Positions 23,401 to 35,783 of a DNA stretch of 64,000 bases are shown here, piece after piece. A program made the translations under genes and the position numbers. A model generated the notes under the pieces. The model saw only the letters and a list, made by a program, of their open reading frames with translations, did no database searches and was not told the origin of the DNA. This stretch comes from Laetiporus sulphureus 93-53. Taxonomy: Eukaryota > Basidiomycota > Agaricomycetes > Polyporales > Laetiporaceae. How positions within the stretch are numbered: position 1 is the stretch's first letter; every line of letters begins with the position of its first letter. The stretch lies in assembly GCF_001632365.1 (NCBI RefSeq), contig NW_024468563.1, positions 39,621-103,620 of the forward strand, in the 5' to 3' direction.

Positions 23401-26400
23401 GACACATTCTCCTCTCACTATTTGGGAGACCAGAGTAGAACGCTTGGCAGAGAGCAGCCGACAAGGCGTCTTCGCTTTGCACAAGATCACGGGCGGCACC
23501 AGGCCAGATATCGAAGTTGTCCAGATCACCCGGCCAGGCCTCCAGAAGGTACCAGTACAAAGGAGGGATCAGTTGCGACAAGATGTAATGGTTATATTTC
23601 GCCTCCGGGATAGCTTCGCCATTGTCATCAAACCTAATGGACCGCCGGTCGTCGGCGAGGATGAATGACGCGTGAATATGAACTGGAAGGCAGGTGCGAA
23701 TGGGGAGAGGGAGATTAGAAAAGAACTTGTGAGTTAGCGCATCCTGCGTTGGCGTCGGAGGTGTACATCGGCTCAGGCCTGCGAGGCCGATTCTGAGATC
23801 TTTCATGCGATGCTTCGGTGCCAGCTTCTGGAATTCAGTTGGCAGCGCATGCAAGGTAGATCTTGCTTGAGCAACGTGCCACTCTTGCCGGCTCACGTGG
23901 CGTTGAGGGCCTTCACGAGTAATTGAGACCCTCTCGCATTTGTAATCACCGTCTACGGGCCAGACACTTGCGCGTTCGGCTGAGACGGACCAGAAATCAG
24001 ATTGTTTCGATCGTGTGGAATACGCCGATATCCGGTCAAAGTGATTGAAGAGTAGCGCTTCAGGTGCGACCGATGCATACGAACTCATCATGTTTTTGAC
24101 GGTGTTGCTACTCAACTCTGAAGTCCATAGTCGGCTGGTAGTCGCTTGCAATGCGGTTCGGAGCGGAAGCCAAAAGAGGCTCTGAACAGCATGCTGTGAG
24201 TTCCCTCCACTGGCGATGGGTATCGTAGCAACTCACCCCATTGTAAAAGTCTGTATCTGCGGAGAAGGACAGTAGCTCATATAACCTCTGTAAGTGGCCA
24301 GGATATTGTCTATCAATCCATGGTTAATGAGGGCCGACTCTGACTCTAATGAAACGACACTGACCTCTGCAAAGTTGAGAGAGGAATGCGCAAAGCACGC
24401 CGTTTTCCACTGCCATTCGGCGGCAGATATGCTTGACTTGGATCTAAGAAAAGCACATATTTCCCGGATACGATCATAGGCAACTGGTAGATTATCAGAC
24501 TTGATCCATCACCAGCGCGGAATGACATTACCTCAGTGAAATGAAAGACAGTGAGAGCACCCAGCCCGAACTTCCCGATGACGCCATCGCTATCCTGTTT
24601 CCCCCCGAGCCCAATGCTGCGAATTCCTTTGAAATCCTTGTCCGTGAAGAGCGCATCGTTATGCACGATCAAAGCCGGACCTGCGCAGAATTGCGACATG
24701 AGTGACGACAAGTAATCCGCGTTCCTGAGATTCGAAGTGTTCTCGTCCAGGACAAGGGTCATATTCTTGGCATTAGCATCCATTGCGTTCGCCAGAAATT
24801 CGTTGAATGCCTGATCAATGGAATAGGATCTAAGCACGCCATTGACACGAGTGACTGGATCCTCTAGCATATCATCTTCATCGGGATCCAGGATATTGAG
24901 TTCCATGGTACTGAGGAATGTGACTCCAAGGTGGTCCGCGAGTACTTCGCTGATTTGTCTATGAATCTTGAATCGATTTTGAGGCAGTTCTAACTCCAGG
25001 GCTCGAGTGCCAAGATCGTCGTAAAAAAGCTCACTTCGATTGCGCATGTCCCCTTGAACGTCGGGAAGATAAATGCGGGTCCACTCAGCATCGGTCAAGT
25101 TCTTGAACTCCAACGCTTCCAGAAGTCTGACAATACGTTTGACGGCTCCACTGTTCATTGCATCATGTCTTGGAATCATATCAATCTGACGTAAGATAGC
25201 AGCATTAGATGGCCTGCGGTGTCATGAGCATTATTTGAAGAAATAAACAACCCATACTAATGAAGCTTACCCCTGCGGACAGCCCATTCGTTCCAGGAAC
25301 GCCTTCACACCTACCCTGCTGATAAGATCTAGAGGGGCTCGGTGGAGTCCAGGGAGATCAACGTCTGATGACAACATCACATCCAGCGTGGTCACAATGC
25401 AGGGTGGGTCAGACGAGATTGGCACCCATTTCCGCTCAGAGACGAGCGCTCTCAATTCCTGAACGAACGCTTCATTCATCTCCTGAAATCGCTGACCGAA
25501 CTCGCGGATCACACGATGGAGCTCATAGATCTTGTCTCCTTCCAATATCAAAGCATTAAACTGATCCCTCAGCGTCAACAGCGATATCGGAGCGTGCCAT
25601 CCCAAGAATTCACGCAGAGCGGTACTCTCGATGCGAATGCGAACAACTGGAAGGACACGGTCAAATAGTTCTTCATGTCGCTGATCGCGGCAGTCAGTAG
25701 GAGATCTGTTTCCTTGCTGGGTAGGAAGCCACGCTGGATGGGAGAAGCTATCTCGGGAAAGCTCGATGCAGATAGAACGTTCCGCTTCCAACATCTGAAG
25801 CAACCGAAGGGCAACTCTGGATGCATCGTCTTGCGAATTATCGTAAGCCACAGCAACCCGAGCGATGCGGCGTTGAACAAATTCAGCAGATAGTTGCTTT
25901 TGAAGCACACCGATGGACCGCAGCAAGTTGATCATCTCGCGGTAGGTATCATTGCGACAATCAGATGGTAGCCAGAAGTCTCCGGACAGAGCTAGGTCGA
26001 CAAGAGCACTGCTTGGGTCGACGAGATCCTGCGGTGCTCGATATACATTGGATGCATTCATCGCAATGAATCGCGTAGCCCTCAACCTTTCGAGTGTGTC
26101 GTATGAACGAAGCGTAGGAGACTCCGAAAGACGGCGGAGGAAGTCGAGCTGCAGCGGTGGGCTTTGCTCAGAAAGATGCTCGATTGCGAGCTCTACAACG
26201 TCTGCTTCTTTCAATACATTTCTCGCAGCATGATAGTCAATGTGATCCATCAGGCGAGCAGAGTCGGTTATCAGGACAAAGACAACGCCAGAGACCCTTG
26301 GTACAATTAGTGGTTCTTCTCCGGCGATACAATGAATTGTAGCATTGATAGATATTGCCGATAATATGTGTTCGACCCCGCATCGTTCACGATTTTCGAC

Positions 26401-29054
26401 TGGGGTCAAAATGCAGTATATTGGCAAAGAGCGCAATGTTGCTTTTCGCGCATCCGTTAGGTCCTCAGTCCTTGACAGGCAGGAAGCGACATGCTCGCGG
26501 AATACTGTGGCCTCGTCGTCATTTAGTCTGGGCATTGCATCGACGTTGAACGAGTCCAGAAGATCGCCTGCGTCGTGAGGATCCTTGATTGTGTGAGATG
26601 CGCTGCTCTTCAAGAATTGCAACGCGGAAGCGGGGAAAGATGTTGACATGAAGATCAACCCAAGTGAGGTCAAAACGGTTTCTAATGGCCCTTCTCTATG
26701 CTCGAGCTGCATAAAGGCACCGTCTTGAATCGTTCGATATTGGTTCTGGGATGTCGACAAAAGAGGCATTGACAGTATGGATGGCAGCAACGTATTTGCA
26801 TTATTCCATGAAGGGATCCAGCTCCAGAATCGAGTCAGCCACTCCATGGAGATCGTGAGGAGTGCAGTGTGCAGATATTCGACTACTCGGACATGATCCA
26901 AGCACCTGACATTAAGTTTTCTGACGCCATCCGTCACTAGTATCTCTGCAACACCATTCGGAAGTCGATGCAATGCAATTGCATCAGGGTCGTAATGTTC
27001 GAACAGATCAGTTTCTGCTTCGGCCAGAAGAGTGCGAGGTGAAGCTCCAAGCGTGGAAGTCAGTGCAACCTCGCCGTTGGAGACAGTGGGTACGAATGGA
27101 ATCTCGGATAGAAGCGAGGCGTCTCCTGACGAGGTTAGATAGCTCAAGATTGACATTTTGGACGGCCAGTCGAGTTGAGGAAGAAAGGCATGGGTGTGTC
27201 CCTAAATGACAGCACCATCACGACGTATATGCAATGGATTTGGAACGACCCACTAACCTGAAGTTCGACGTGAGCAGTTTGTGGACTCAGCCATCGAACC
27301 TGTTCATGCTTGAGCATGTCGCCGATGTACGTAGGAGATTGCATGATAGAGAGTCTAGCCCTCGCGAGAGCTTGCAACAACTCCGCTTCCACGGCGGCTT
27401 CAGCGACGAGGATTTCATTCATTTCCGCAAAAACGGTTGGCTCTTCATTCGCCTCTGAAAGTTTCAAAGGCCAAACGCGAAGTTTTTCCTGCAACACCGT
27501 GGAGATGAGCTGTTCAGGAAGTCCCTGCCAGTACACAGATTCTCCGCTATAACCTTGATGCTGCGGTGGCGGCCATGCTGAGTAAATGTCGCCTGTGAAG
27601 TCTGCGCGATCGGCGAGGCTTTGCAGGAGAGCTGCCCAAGCTCTTGGAATGAAGGTTTGGAATAAGACACGGTTCCATTCGATGAGGAGTCTAGAACGAT
27701 ATCAGTGCAACTCGATGGCGAAGTCGAGAGACACACGCACCTATCGCGACTTCGTTCTAGAATGACCTCTCCGCTGTTCCGGAGATGATCTCTCGAATCC
27801 GTGAGAGCGAAAAGCGCATGGATATGGCAGGGAAATCCTGTGTTCAAGGGTAGCGGCAGATATGTGAATAACCTCCCCGACGATGTTTGATGGGAGAGTG
27901 GGAATGCAATCGCTACGGGGCTACCGCTCGTCGGGCACAGCTTCTCAGCTTTGAGATCGGCCAGAACATCGTATTCGCTATCTACTCCTAAGCGCTCCTT
28001 GAGAGCTTTGACGCAGTCCTCCTCGGAGAAGGATGCATGCAGGATATGCCAATCGTACGAATCGTTTTGCGTGACGGCATGGTCGAGTCGATGCACGTTG
28101 ACCGTGCAGTCTGTTGATTGAACAGGTTCGCTAAGAGTCTGAGCAGTGGAGGGCTTGCGTTCGATGTCCGCTTTGCCAACCACACGAGTGGTGCCATCAT
28201 CGTCGAGTATGATGAGCTCAACGCGAGTGATATGCGAGAGGAAGAGCATTACGATGGGCAATTCCTTTTCAACAAATTCAACCATGAGCTGCTCGAGCTC
28301 GCGGATATCAGGGACTTTGGCGCTGATCAGGCTCCCGTTGCCGGCTTGACGCAATGGTAGTCGTATGACCGTGCCATCGAAATTATTGCTCGGGTTCTCG
28401 GGCAGAAAGTGCCCGAATGGTAACAGCTGGTCGGGATAATTCTGGTGTATGTCCGCAAGAGACCATTTCTTGCCTCCTTCTGGAATGAGGCGGCGATGCG
28501 GGTCGAAGATGACTAACGAGTCTCCAGAAAGAACTTCAAGGTTGTCCGTGACCTAACAGGCATCAGTATCGCCCGCTCAACGACAGAGCTGATGCCTCAT
28601 TGACTCACATGATAGCCTGAGCGAAGTCCGATTCCGTACTTTCCGATTTTACTGAAGATAAGAGATAAGAACGCTGGAGCACGATGCCTGAGAACGACAT
28701 ACTCAGTGTTTATCTTCTTGGATGATCGATTAATGTTCTGCAGCGACTTCCAGTCACTCTCGCTGAACGTGGCGTCATTGTAAGCAAGTAGTGCAGGGCC
28801 TTGTAGACTCAATAGCGTCTGCTCAATGATCGAGTCGTGACGATGCACGCGATTATCGAGTAGGAAAACCTGTGTACGTGGCGAGGTCATATTGTGATCC
28901 TGCGCTGTCTGCGATGATCCCATACCTGTTTCTTTGCTTCTGCGTCGTCGGAATTCTGGAGCAGTTCCCTAAATATGCCAATGCTGAACGGATAGCGTTT
29001 GAGAATTGATTCGATGTGGGCGGTCAGGTCTACCACCTCGCCGAAAGCACTCAT
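20437..29054 (-). CDS. Giant sacsin-like double ATPase protein with C-terminal BTB domain, copy B
   Basis: Same gene as copy A on the opposite strand. Exons are 29054-28926, 28869-28703, 28651-28609, 28552-27741, 27690-27258, 27201-25271, 25213-24365, 24309-24237, 24181-21491, 21436-20839, 20782-20624 and 20561-20437; all phases close, giving 2669 residues. Every intron of copy A is kept at the same place. Both ATPase domains (FRELLQNSDDA; NEFLANAMDANAKN; GKFGLGALTVFHF) and the BTB domain (FTVHRSFLAASNEHF, DWLYAGDL) are intact, so this is not a pseudogene. It differs from copy A mainly in two parts: the region after the first ATPase (about residues 160-230) and the long exon 24181-21491, which is 7 codons longer. 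The 5' end faces histone H4, 408 bases away; the 3' end faces the MFS gene. Confidence 0.9.
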
Positions 29055-29350
29055 GTTGTCGACGAGCGCGCGATCACAGACAGAGATGGGGAGAAAGGAG
29101 GCTCACATGCGTGCCGTAATCATATATGTACTAGGTTCTTCTTGTCTCGAGGCTTTGGTTCAGTGGGTCCCCTTCACATGGTACCTGTGCGAGGCCTCAA
29201 ACCTCTACGATCGAGTGTCACCTTCTTTTCACATCGAAAGTCTCCATAAGCACTCAGTGACGCGTCAGACAAGGATGTCCGCAGCCTGCGGAGGTTGAAG
29301 AAATTGTCGCGTCCGCCACGGGAGACTACAGTACTTGCTACTTGACGCGG

Positions 29351-29364
29351 GATATATATATATA
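29351..29364 (+). promoter_or_regulatory. TATA-like element of histone H4
   Basis: An AT-alternating run (ATATATATATATAG) about 100 bases before the H4 start, in the 408-base divergent interval shared with sacsin-BTB copy B. No other element was assigned. Confidence 0.5.
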
Positions 29365-29462
29365 GTTGTCAGAATTAACAAAAGAAACCTGCCACGTGCT
29401 CTGCGTGTGCAATGTGCATTTCCACAGGTAAGCCTATAACGTAGAAAGCAGCACCGAGCATC

Positions 29463-30089
<627 letters not shown>

Positions 30090-31317
30090 TTGCCACAATA
30101 AGCGTGTTACTTTCGCTTGCTATTACTGCTGCGAAGAAGTGTTGGCTTTCTCAAACAGAATCTCGACTACTGGCATGCCGTCACCCCGTTTTCCCTACCT
30201 TTTATGTTCATTTTCATTTTCTTGTAATTAATGCCGGCACATGTAATTTTGCAAGGACTTGCGATCCCATTTCGTGCATTTACGAAGGCGTCTGACGACT
30301 CGCGAGATTAGACACCAATCGGCGATCACCTGTAGCCCAACGCGAAGTTTATCACCATCGTCCACGAGCATTTGAGCATCTGTGGCCCGGTTGGAGAGTA
30401 TTACTGAGCGTTGAATCTGTGGGTGCTCTTCGACCAAAGACATCTGCTTCACCATTGCAAACTTCATGCGAATGTCATCTCTTTCTCAGTCGACGATCTG
30501 TCCAATATTGCCTCTGAATTTCCTGACAGTGAGATGTGCAAAGCTCTTGTCGGATACCCTCACTGTCTGCTAATACCATAACCAGGCTCCTGCGCCTCTC
30601 CAACATCATCCACGAGGACATGTCTTATGTCGTAGCTAAGCCTCGAGCAAGACGCTTCATTGATCGCCCTAACTCTCGGCAAGAACTGCTTTACCCTGTC
30701 TGCAGCCTGCATGTCGTATGTCCTCTGCGCGGGCCACCTCCTCTATTAAAACGTGTTTGTTCCAGCCCACCTCAGGTCGCAGTATAATCCTCGAGACATG
30801 AGTGGTCGTCGCTGTTCCAGCATCTTCCGCATGCGTTGGGATAAATGGCGCACAACGTATGTCTGCAGGTTGACGGGTCTTCGGAATGCCACAGTGTTAC
30901 CGCCGAAAGCCATTGTACGTGGGGTCTGTGCGACAGAAAACCTCGTTTGAGAAGAGAACAATCCTCGAGATCTTGAAAGCACTCACAGTATGGAAGAAGG
31001 TAGGAGATGTAAAAACAGGCACGCAGACCGGGAAGACTGCCAGCAAATGGGCGGTGGTAATCAGTTGACGCTACGTATACTAATAGTTAAGTGCATTACT
31101 GCGTACATTGAGGCTTTCAACCCAGGTCTCAGCCTTCTTTAGCGTTTGAAAGGAGTATGATAGCACGAAGTTGCACATCGCTCATAAGGTACTAGAAAGG
31201 TGGAATAAATCCGACGCAGCTCCCCGAGGCTATTTGACACAGCACAGAGCCTGACTGAGTCCGTTTTCAGGAAACAGTCAACACTGCACAGCAAATCGAC
31301 TGGTCGACGCACCGTTG
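30090..31317. other. Mostly non-coding; one weak mitochondrial-type ORF
   Basis: H4 3' flank and intergenic sequence. On the minus strand 30982-30746 is an ATG-started frame of 78 codons. Its first 50 residues are rich in Arg, Ser, Phe and almost free of acidic residues (MLSRSRGLFSSQTRFSVAQ), as in a mitochondrial presequence, but I know no family for it and no exon continues it convincingly. The rest holds nothing I can support. Confidence 0.3.
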
Positions 31318-32576
31318 CTATAGTCCACTTAGATCAGGATCAATGACCATATGCCCAGGAACCTCCTCGCTACCGATCTGCTGATGCACACCTCGGTTCT
31401 CACCCGGACTGTCTTGTATATCGGGCTGCAGCCCCTCAACAACGTCAACAGTTACTCGCTCTTCACCGTCGGCGGCTGCACCAAGTTCTTCTCCTGTTCC
31501 GTTCGCAGAAACGTCTCCGGGCTGCATCGTCTCGCGCTCCTTCCCCTTCCCCTTTCCTCTTCCCTTCCCCTTGCTCTGATTCTCAAGATTCCCCTCCATC
31601 GGCTCGGTACGACGTCTCCGTCCACCGCGTCTACGAGGCGGCTCGGGATCTGGAATAGTACTGCCAACGACTTCCCCGACTGTCTCTGGGATCCTGTTTT
31701 TCTTGCTCTTGCTCTGGCCAGTCTCCGCGGTCTGCTCTGGTTGTGAGACACTACTGGCATTCCGCTCCCTCAGCTCGACTTCTTTGAACCGGATGCGTTG
31801 CTCGGTGGTGCCAACGTGGGCCAGCGTTCTCTTGTTTCGCTCCTGATTGTCGTCTGCGAGACCAAGTGCAAGTTAGCACATAGCGGTTGCGCCACAGACA
31901 CAAGGAATTGAATGACCCTGATGAACAGGTGCAAAGAGCCCAGACACAACACTGACCTTTTGCATCCGTGAATAGCAATTCCGTCCCTAACAAAGACTGA
32001 TGTTGTCCCTTGAATATAGTACCGGAGAGCTGCAGGAATGGTGTCGGTGTATCCAGACCCTGGGAAGGAACAACAGGTTAGGTGACTACTTGGATTGGCT
32101 GGCTCAACAGTGCATGATTGCAAGAGCATGTACTTGAGCATTCCATCGTGAACATAGACAGAACCTCGTCTGAATGGTGCATGACTGGAGTTCGCAAGAT
32201 ATCAACAAGGGTTACTTCATTCACTGGTCATATGGAGATACTCTGCTTACGTATCGCTGCGGGATTGAGAGAAAGAGCATAACATGAGACCAGTATCAAG
32301 ACTTGCGAGTAACGCACACATACACTGACTGACCAGCATAAATGGGAGAGTCCACATGCAGGATCATAACAGGAAACAGGAGAAAGATGATTCTGGGGAT
32401 ATCTTGCAAACGTGACTCACTATCAGTCGATACGAGGAACTGCTTGGGACCAAAGCAGGTTCGACACAACCGAGGTCCAGGGTCACAAACGTAACTTCTT
32501 CGTCTGATTCGTATCCCTCATCGGGGCCAAACGCATCGACTTGTACATATCCCGGAGAGAAAGTAGATAGAGGCAT
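31318..32576 (-). CDS. TFIIIC subunit 6 (tau55/Tfc7-type) domain protein
   Basis: Subunit of the RNA polymerase III factor TFIIIC, which binds tRNA and 5S promoters. Exons 32576-32421, 32059-31957 and 31853-31318 give 264 residues with consistent phases. The N-terminal half is the TFIIIC_sub6 fold: VTFVTLDLG, SSSSYRLIGLDTPTPFLQL, GTIFKGQHQSLLGTELLF and TLAHVGTTEQRIRFKEVEL. The C-terminal half is low-complexity and basic (PPRRRGGRRRR; a KGKGRGKGKGKER run near residue 170), ending acidic. The first intron (361 bases) is long for this window. I chose the ATG at 32576; a TTG reading upstream is not a start. It lies head to head with the MRM2-like gene, 170 bases apart. Confidence 0.85.
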
Positions 32577-32746
32577 GAAAAATCCCCTCAAGCGACTGTA
32601 AAAGCAGTAATTTCAACTCGCCAGAACTGAGAAGCGCAGAGCCTGAGGCAAAAACGAAATGCGCGCAGCGTTTGTTTGGAACAGAGGCTGTTGCCAAACA
32701 AACTGCTCTTACATAATCATCCTAGTGTCTCTATCGCTGCCGCAGG
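32577..32746. promoter_or_regulatory. Bidirectional promoter interval, TFIIIC6/MRM2
   Basis: Only 170 bases separate the two divergent start codons, so both genes must share this promoter space. No TATA box is visible. Confidence 0.6.
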
Positions 32747-33670
32747 ATGTCTTTCGCGGCCACACGCGTCCTGTGCAAGCGGCCACCGTCGTCTACCACA
32801 TGGCTTTCTCGCCAACTCCGTGATCCATACGTGCGCCAGCGCGCTAGTCACCCACTGCACTTCCGATCACGGTCTGCCTTCAAACTGCTTGAACTCGACG
32901 AGAAATGGAGGATCTTCCAGCACGATGTCCGCGCCGTGGTTGACCTCGGCGCCGCTCCCGGTGGATGGAGCCAAGTTGCTGCTTGGAAGCTTGGCTTGAT
33001 GGAAGAGGACGTCGTAGGATTTCCTCGCAAGAACAGACGTGCAGGTTCAGAGGCGGACGCAGAATACTCACAGCGTGGAGCGGAGGTTGGCTTCGGCAGC
33101 CACGATCTTCCAGACTCGCTTCATGATTTTGGTATCTCGGAAGTTACAAAGCCAGATACCACGCAGAAGGACGAGCGAGGTACGATTGTCGCCGTAGACC
33201 TTCTACGCATGCTCCCAATGGAAGGTGTCGAGACCGTTCAAATGGACTTCTTATCCCCACAAGCGGACGCCTTCGTGACCTCGCTTGTCACAAAGGAAAA
33301 TAATTCCGACGGGAAGGTTGACGTTGTACTGTCCGATATGGCTGCAAATGTCACTGGGAACAGAGCGCACGATATCGAATCTTGCCTTGACGTCTGTACT
33401 GCGGCAGCAAACTTTGCGAGAAGACACCTTCGGAATGCAGAGGATGTCGGAAGACGCAAGGCTGGAGTCCTTATGTATGTACATTAATTTCCTTTGCATG
33501 TCTGCCGCTGATCAGCTAGCAGCATCAAATACTTCGAGGATCCACTATTGACAAAATTCCGCAATGAAGAACTTAAGCCACATTTCAATGCCGTCTACAA
33601 CAGCAAGCCGGCGGCGAGCCGTGGAGAGTCAAGCGAAGGATATTGGGTTTGCATGGGATTTAAAGGGTGA
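32747..33670 (+). CDS. MRM2: Mitochondrial rRNA 2'-O-methyltransferase, FtsJ/RrmJ family
   Basis: Methylates a ribose in the large mitochondrial rRNA using S-adenosylmethionine. Two exons (32747-33476 and 33525-33670) give 291 residues. An Arg/Ser-rich N-terminus without early acidic residues fits mitochondrial import. The K-D-K-E tetrad is visible: SRSAFKLLE (first Lys), DVVLSDMAANVTG (Asp), LIIKYFEDP made across the splice (second Lys) and SSEGYWVCMGF (Glu). The SAM-binding loop is VVDLGAAPGGWSQVA. Between the SAM loop and the catalytic Asp is a polar insert (about residues 90-150), common in fungal members. An early stop three codons into the intron is removed by splicing. Assignment to MRM2 rather than a cytosolic FtsJ paralogue (Spb1, Trm7) rests on size and the N-terminus. 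Confidence 0.88.
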
Positions 33671-35259
33671 TCGTTGAGATCGCGGTTCATACAATCCGAA
33701 CCCGCAATTTCGTGCCATACTATTCTCGGCCGAGCAATGTGGATTTATTTTCGCCATGACATTGCATCATTAACTTCTGAGTCATACGTAATGCATTGAA
33801 CGTCTTTGCACGCAACAGCTGCGGAGATTCGGTGAGTACGGACTGCAGATGAGCTTGTGGCCACAAAATCACCACGTTGACGAGTGACATCTGGATTCAA
33901 GGTCCCCGAAAATTGTCGTCCGTCGTCCGAGATCATCCGCCACAGCTCCTCCCCAGACATCGAGGTCTACAAAGTTGGTGCTACATGCCCGTGGCCATTG
34001 TTCTGATGCGAATAATCAAGTCCCGAGCTGTCCGGAGGACTTGTCAACGCTAATCGTTCCCGTTCATTGCACATCCTCTACCATCTACTTCATAGCGAAT
34101 TCGAGGTGACATGCTGCCAGTGAGTGCTCATTTATCGCGCCATTTTTGTCGTGGTTTCATTTTTGGAGTGGAGTTCATACCCAGCGCTCGTTTCTCGCAA
34201 TGAAAGAACTTTTTCATTCTCAGCAGACGGACGGAGGAGACACGTCGCATCTCACTTTCTCGTAGCTCACCCACCCACCCACTCCAAGCGTTTCGCTGGT
34301 AGCCGTGTAGTCATGCCACCTATCCTATGGCACAGACTTCACACTCGAGAAATCCGGCCTTCGAGTGCTCAGGAAATCGGCATTGCGGCCACCGTGCAAA
34401 CCGGCCCATATTACCTGCCCTCATCGCTTGCAAACAGCGCCTGGCGTGGCACCTCAAACCGTTTCTGAGCTCGAAACCTTTGCGCGGTAACCCTAACCCG
34501 CACTACGCGGCCGAATCCTCTCACCCCCCAACGCACATCTTAGTGCTCCCCACTATAATCTATTCAACCAAGTAAATTCCATTCCATCTCCAGAACGAGT
34601 CCATCGACCTTGGGAATGACTATATACAGCTTGTGACCCCAAGGGCCAGTCTTAGAAAACGCCGCTGCATTCTGATCCCCAACCACCTCTCACTCCCAGC
34701 CTCTTATGTTGCTTGCGATCGGAGAAGCCTGCTCAATGGAATATCACGCCATTCCTGTGTGTATCATCTCGCCCGTCTCGGTATCCTCGTTGAACGATCT
34801 ACACTTGAACAGAGGACTGCATTTTGTACGTTACGCAAGCTGATCAACATCTGGAGCCGACATCATAGCAACTCTGCGGCTCATGGCACCACCTTCAAGT
34901 TGGCTTTTCTCGGACGATTCCTGACTTTCGAGCACCCAAACATCAGACAGCCACTGGCCGTGCAATCGATGTACGTCAACGATCAACCTCGAAATTGACT
35001 GGCTAAGTTATTTGCAAATCAGGAGACACGAACGAGAAGTGACTAGTGACAAGTCGATCTCTGTTGCAAAATCCGATTGAACGGTACCACGGGCAGGGAT
35101 GCATATAAAAGGCTTACTTGCACGTAGATTTATCCCAGAAGACGTACGGTCGCGGCTTGCAGTCAGCACACACATCTTCACTCATAGGCTCATCATTCAA
35201 GCAGTGCTACACCACTGGCACCTGCTACATTCATAGTTCTCTATTCAATCGCTAGCACC
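33671..35259. other. Intergenic; TATA box of the next gene at its right end
   Basis: No supported gene. A 71-codon minus frame (33960-33745) begins MSGEELWRMISDDGRQF but matches nothing I know. A short TAACCCTAACCC stretch lies near 34488. A TATAAAA box at 35104-35110 is about 150 bases before the secreted-protein start. Confidence 0.5.
35104..35110 (+). promoter_or_regulatory. TATA box of secreted Pro/Gly-rich gene
   Basis: TATAAAAGGC in an otherwise GC-neutral stretch, about 150 bases before the ATG at 35260. The gene at 44597 has a very similar box (TATATAAAGGC) at about the same distance. Confidence 0.6.
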
Positions 35260-35783
35260 ATGCGTCTACCGTTGCTCGCATTCGTCATTTCTGCCCTTCG
35301 CATCACCGCGGCACCGGTCTCCCCTCACACCCCAACCCATTCTAGCAGCACCTCCGCTGCAGATTCTAGCACTCCTACGTCCTTCCAAAGTTCCATTTTC
35401 CTGTCCCCTCTGGCATTCCCGGTCTTCCTCATTTTTCTGGATCTCCTCCACCTTTTCCTTCTGCCAGTGGATTCCCTTCAGCTATTCCTTCTGGATTTCC
35501 TTCGGCGCTTTCGTCTGGATTCCCTGGATTTCCTGGGATCCCCACAGCTCTTCCTTCTGAATTCCCTGGAATTCTTCCGTCCACTCCGCCCTTCGAGCCC
35601 TTTGCTAACCCCTCTTCGGCGGACAATGGCAACAGTCCTTTCGTCTCCGGTAAGGTTCTTGCGGGAGGGCAGATAGGCGGGAGGCTGATCGGTGATGTTG
35701 GTGGAGATATGTCGCGCAGAGATGTCGTGTTGGACAGTAAGTCTGCCACCACATATGACGCCATGAAGTGGGTCATCTCATAG
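35260..35783 (+). CDS. Small secreted Pro/Gly/Ser-rich protein (model uncertain)
   Basis: Starts MRLPLLAFVISALRITAAP, a clear signal peptide. The direct frame then becomes an odd Leu/Phe-rich run. The neighbouring frame instead reads as regular Pro/Gly repeats (IPSGFPSALSSGFPGFPG), typical of secreted structural or cell-wall proteins. An intron from about 35389 (donor GTTCCA, weak) to the acceptor ending CCCTTCAG near 35480 switches between the two frames, and I prefer that model. After the repeats come KVLAGGQIGGRLIGD and SRRDVVLDS (a dibasic site), with a stop at 35781. A good GTAAGT donor at about 35737 suggests another exon, so the 3' end may lie further right. The alternative is a frameshifted pseudogene. 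Function unknown. Confidence 0.5.

Larger units (their letters stand above)
20290..29240 (-). repeat. Right arm of about 8.9 kb inverted repeat
   Basis: Reverse complement of 5410-14345 with a few indels: 18 bases missing in the promoter, a 21-base gain in the long exon, a 3-base loss in the BTB exon, and a short palindrome inserted in the 3' flank. Similarity to the left arm stops near 29240 on the promoter side and near 20290 on the 3' side. Confidence 0.9.

Noticed and set aside
25267..25271. Apparent stop ending the 629-codon frame (CPQG then stop) in both giant genes
   Set aside because: It lies just after a phase-2 GT donor; splicing to the GCAG at the next exon restores an open frame in both copies.
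34488..34499. TAACCCTAACCC as a telomere-like repeat
   Set aside because: Only two units; chance occurrence is likely.
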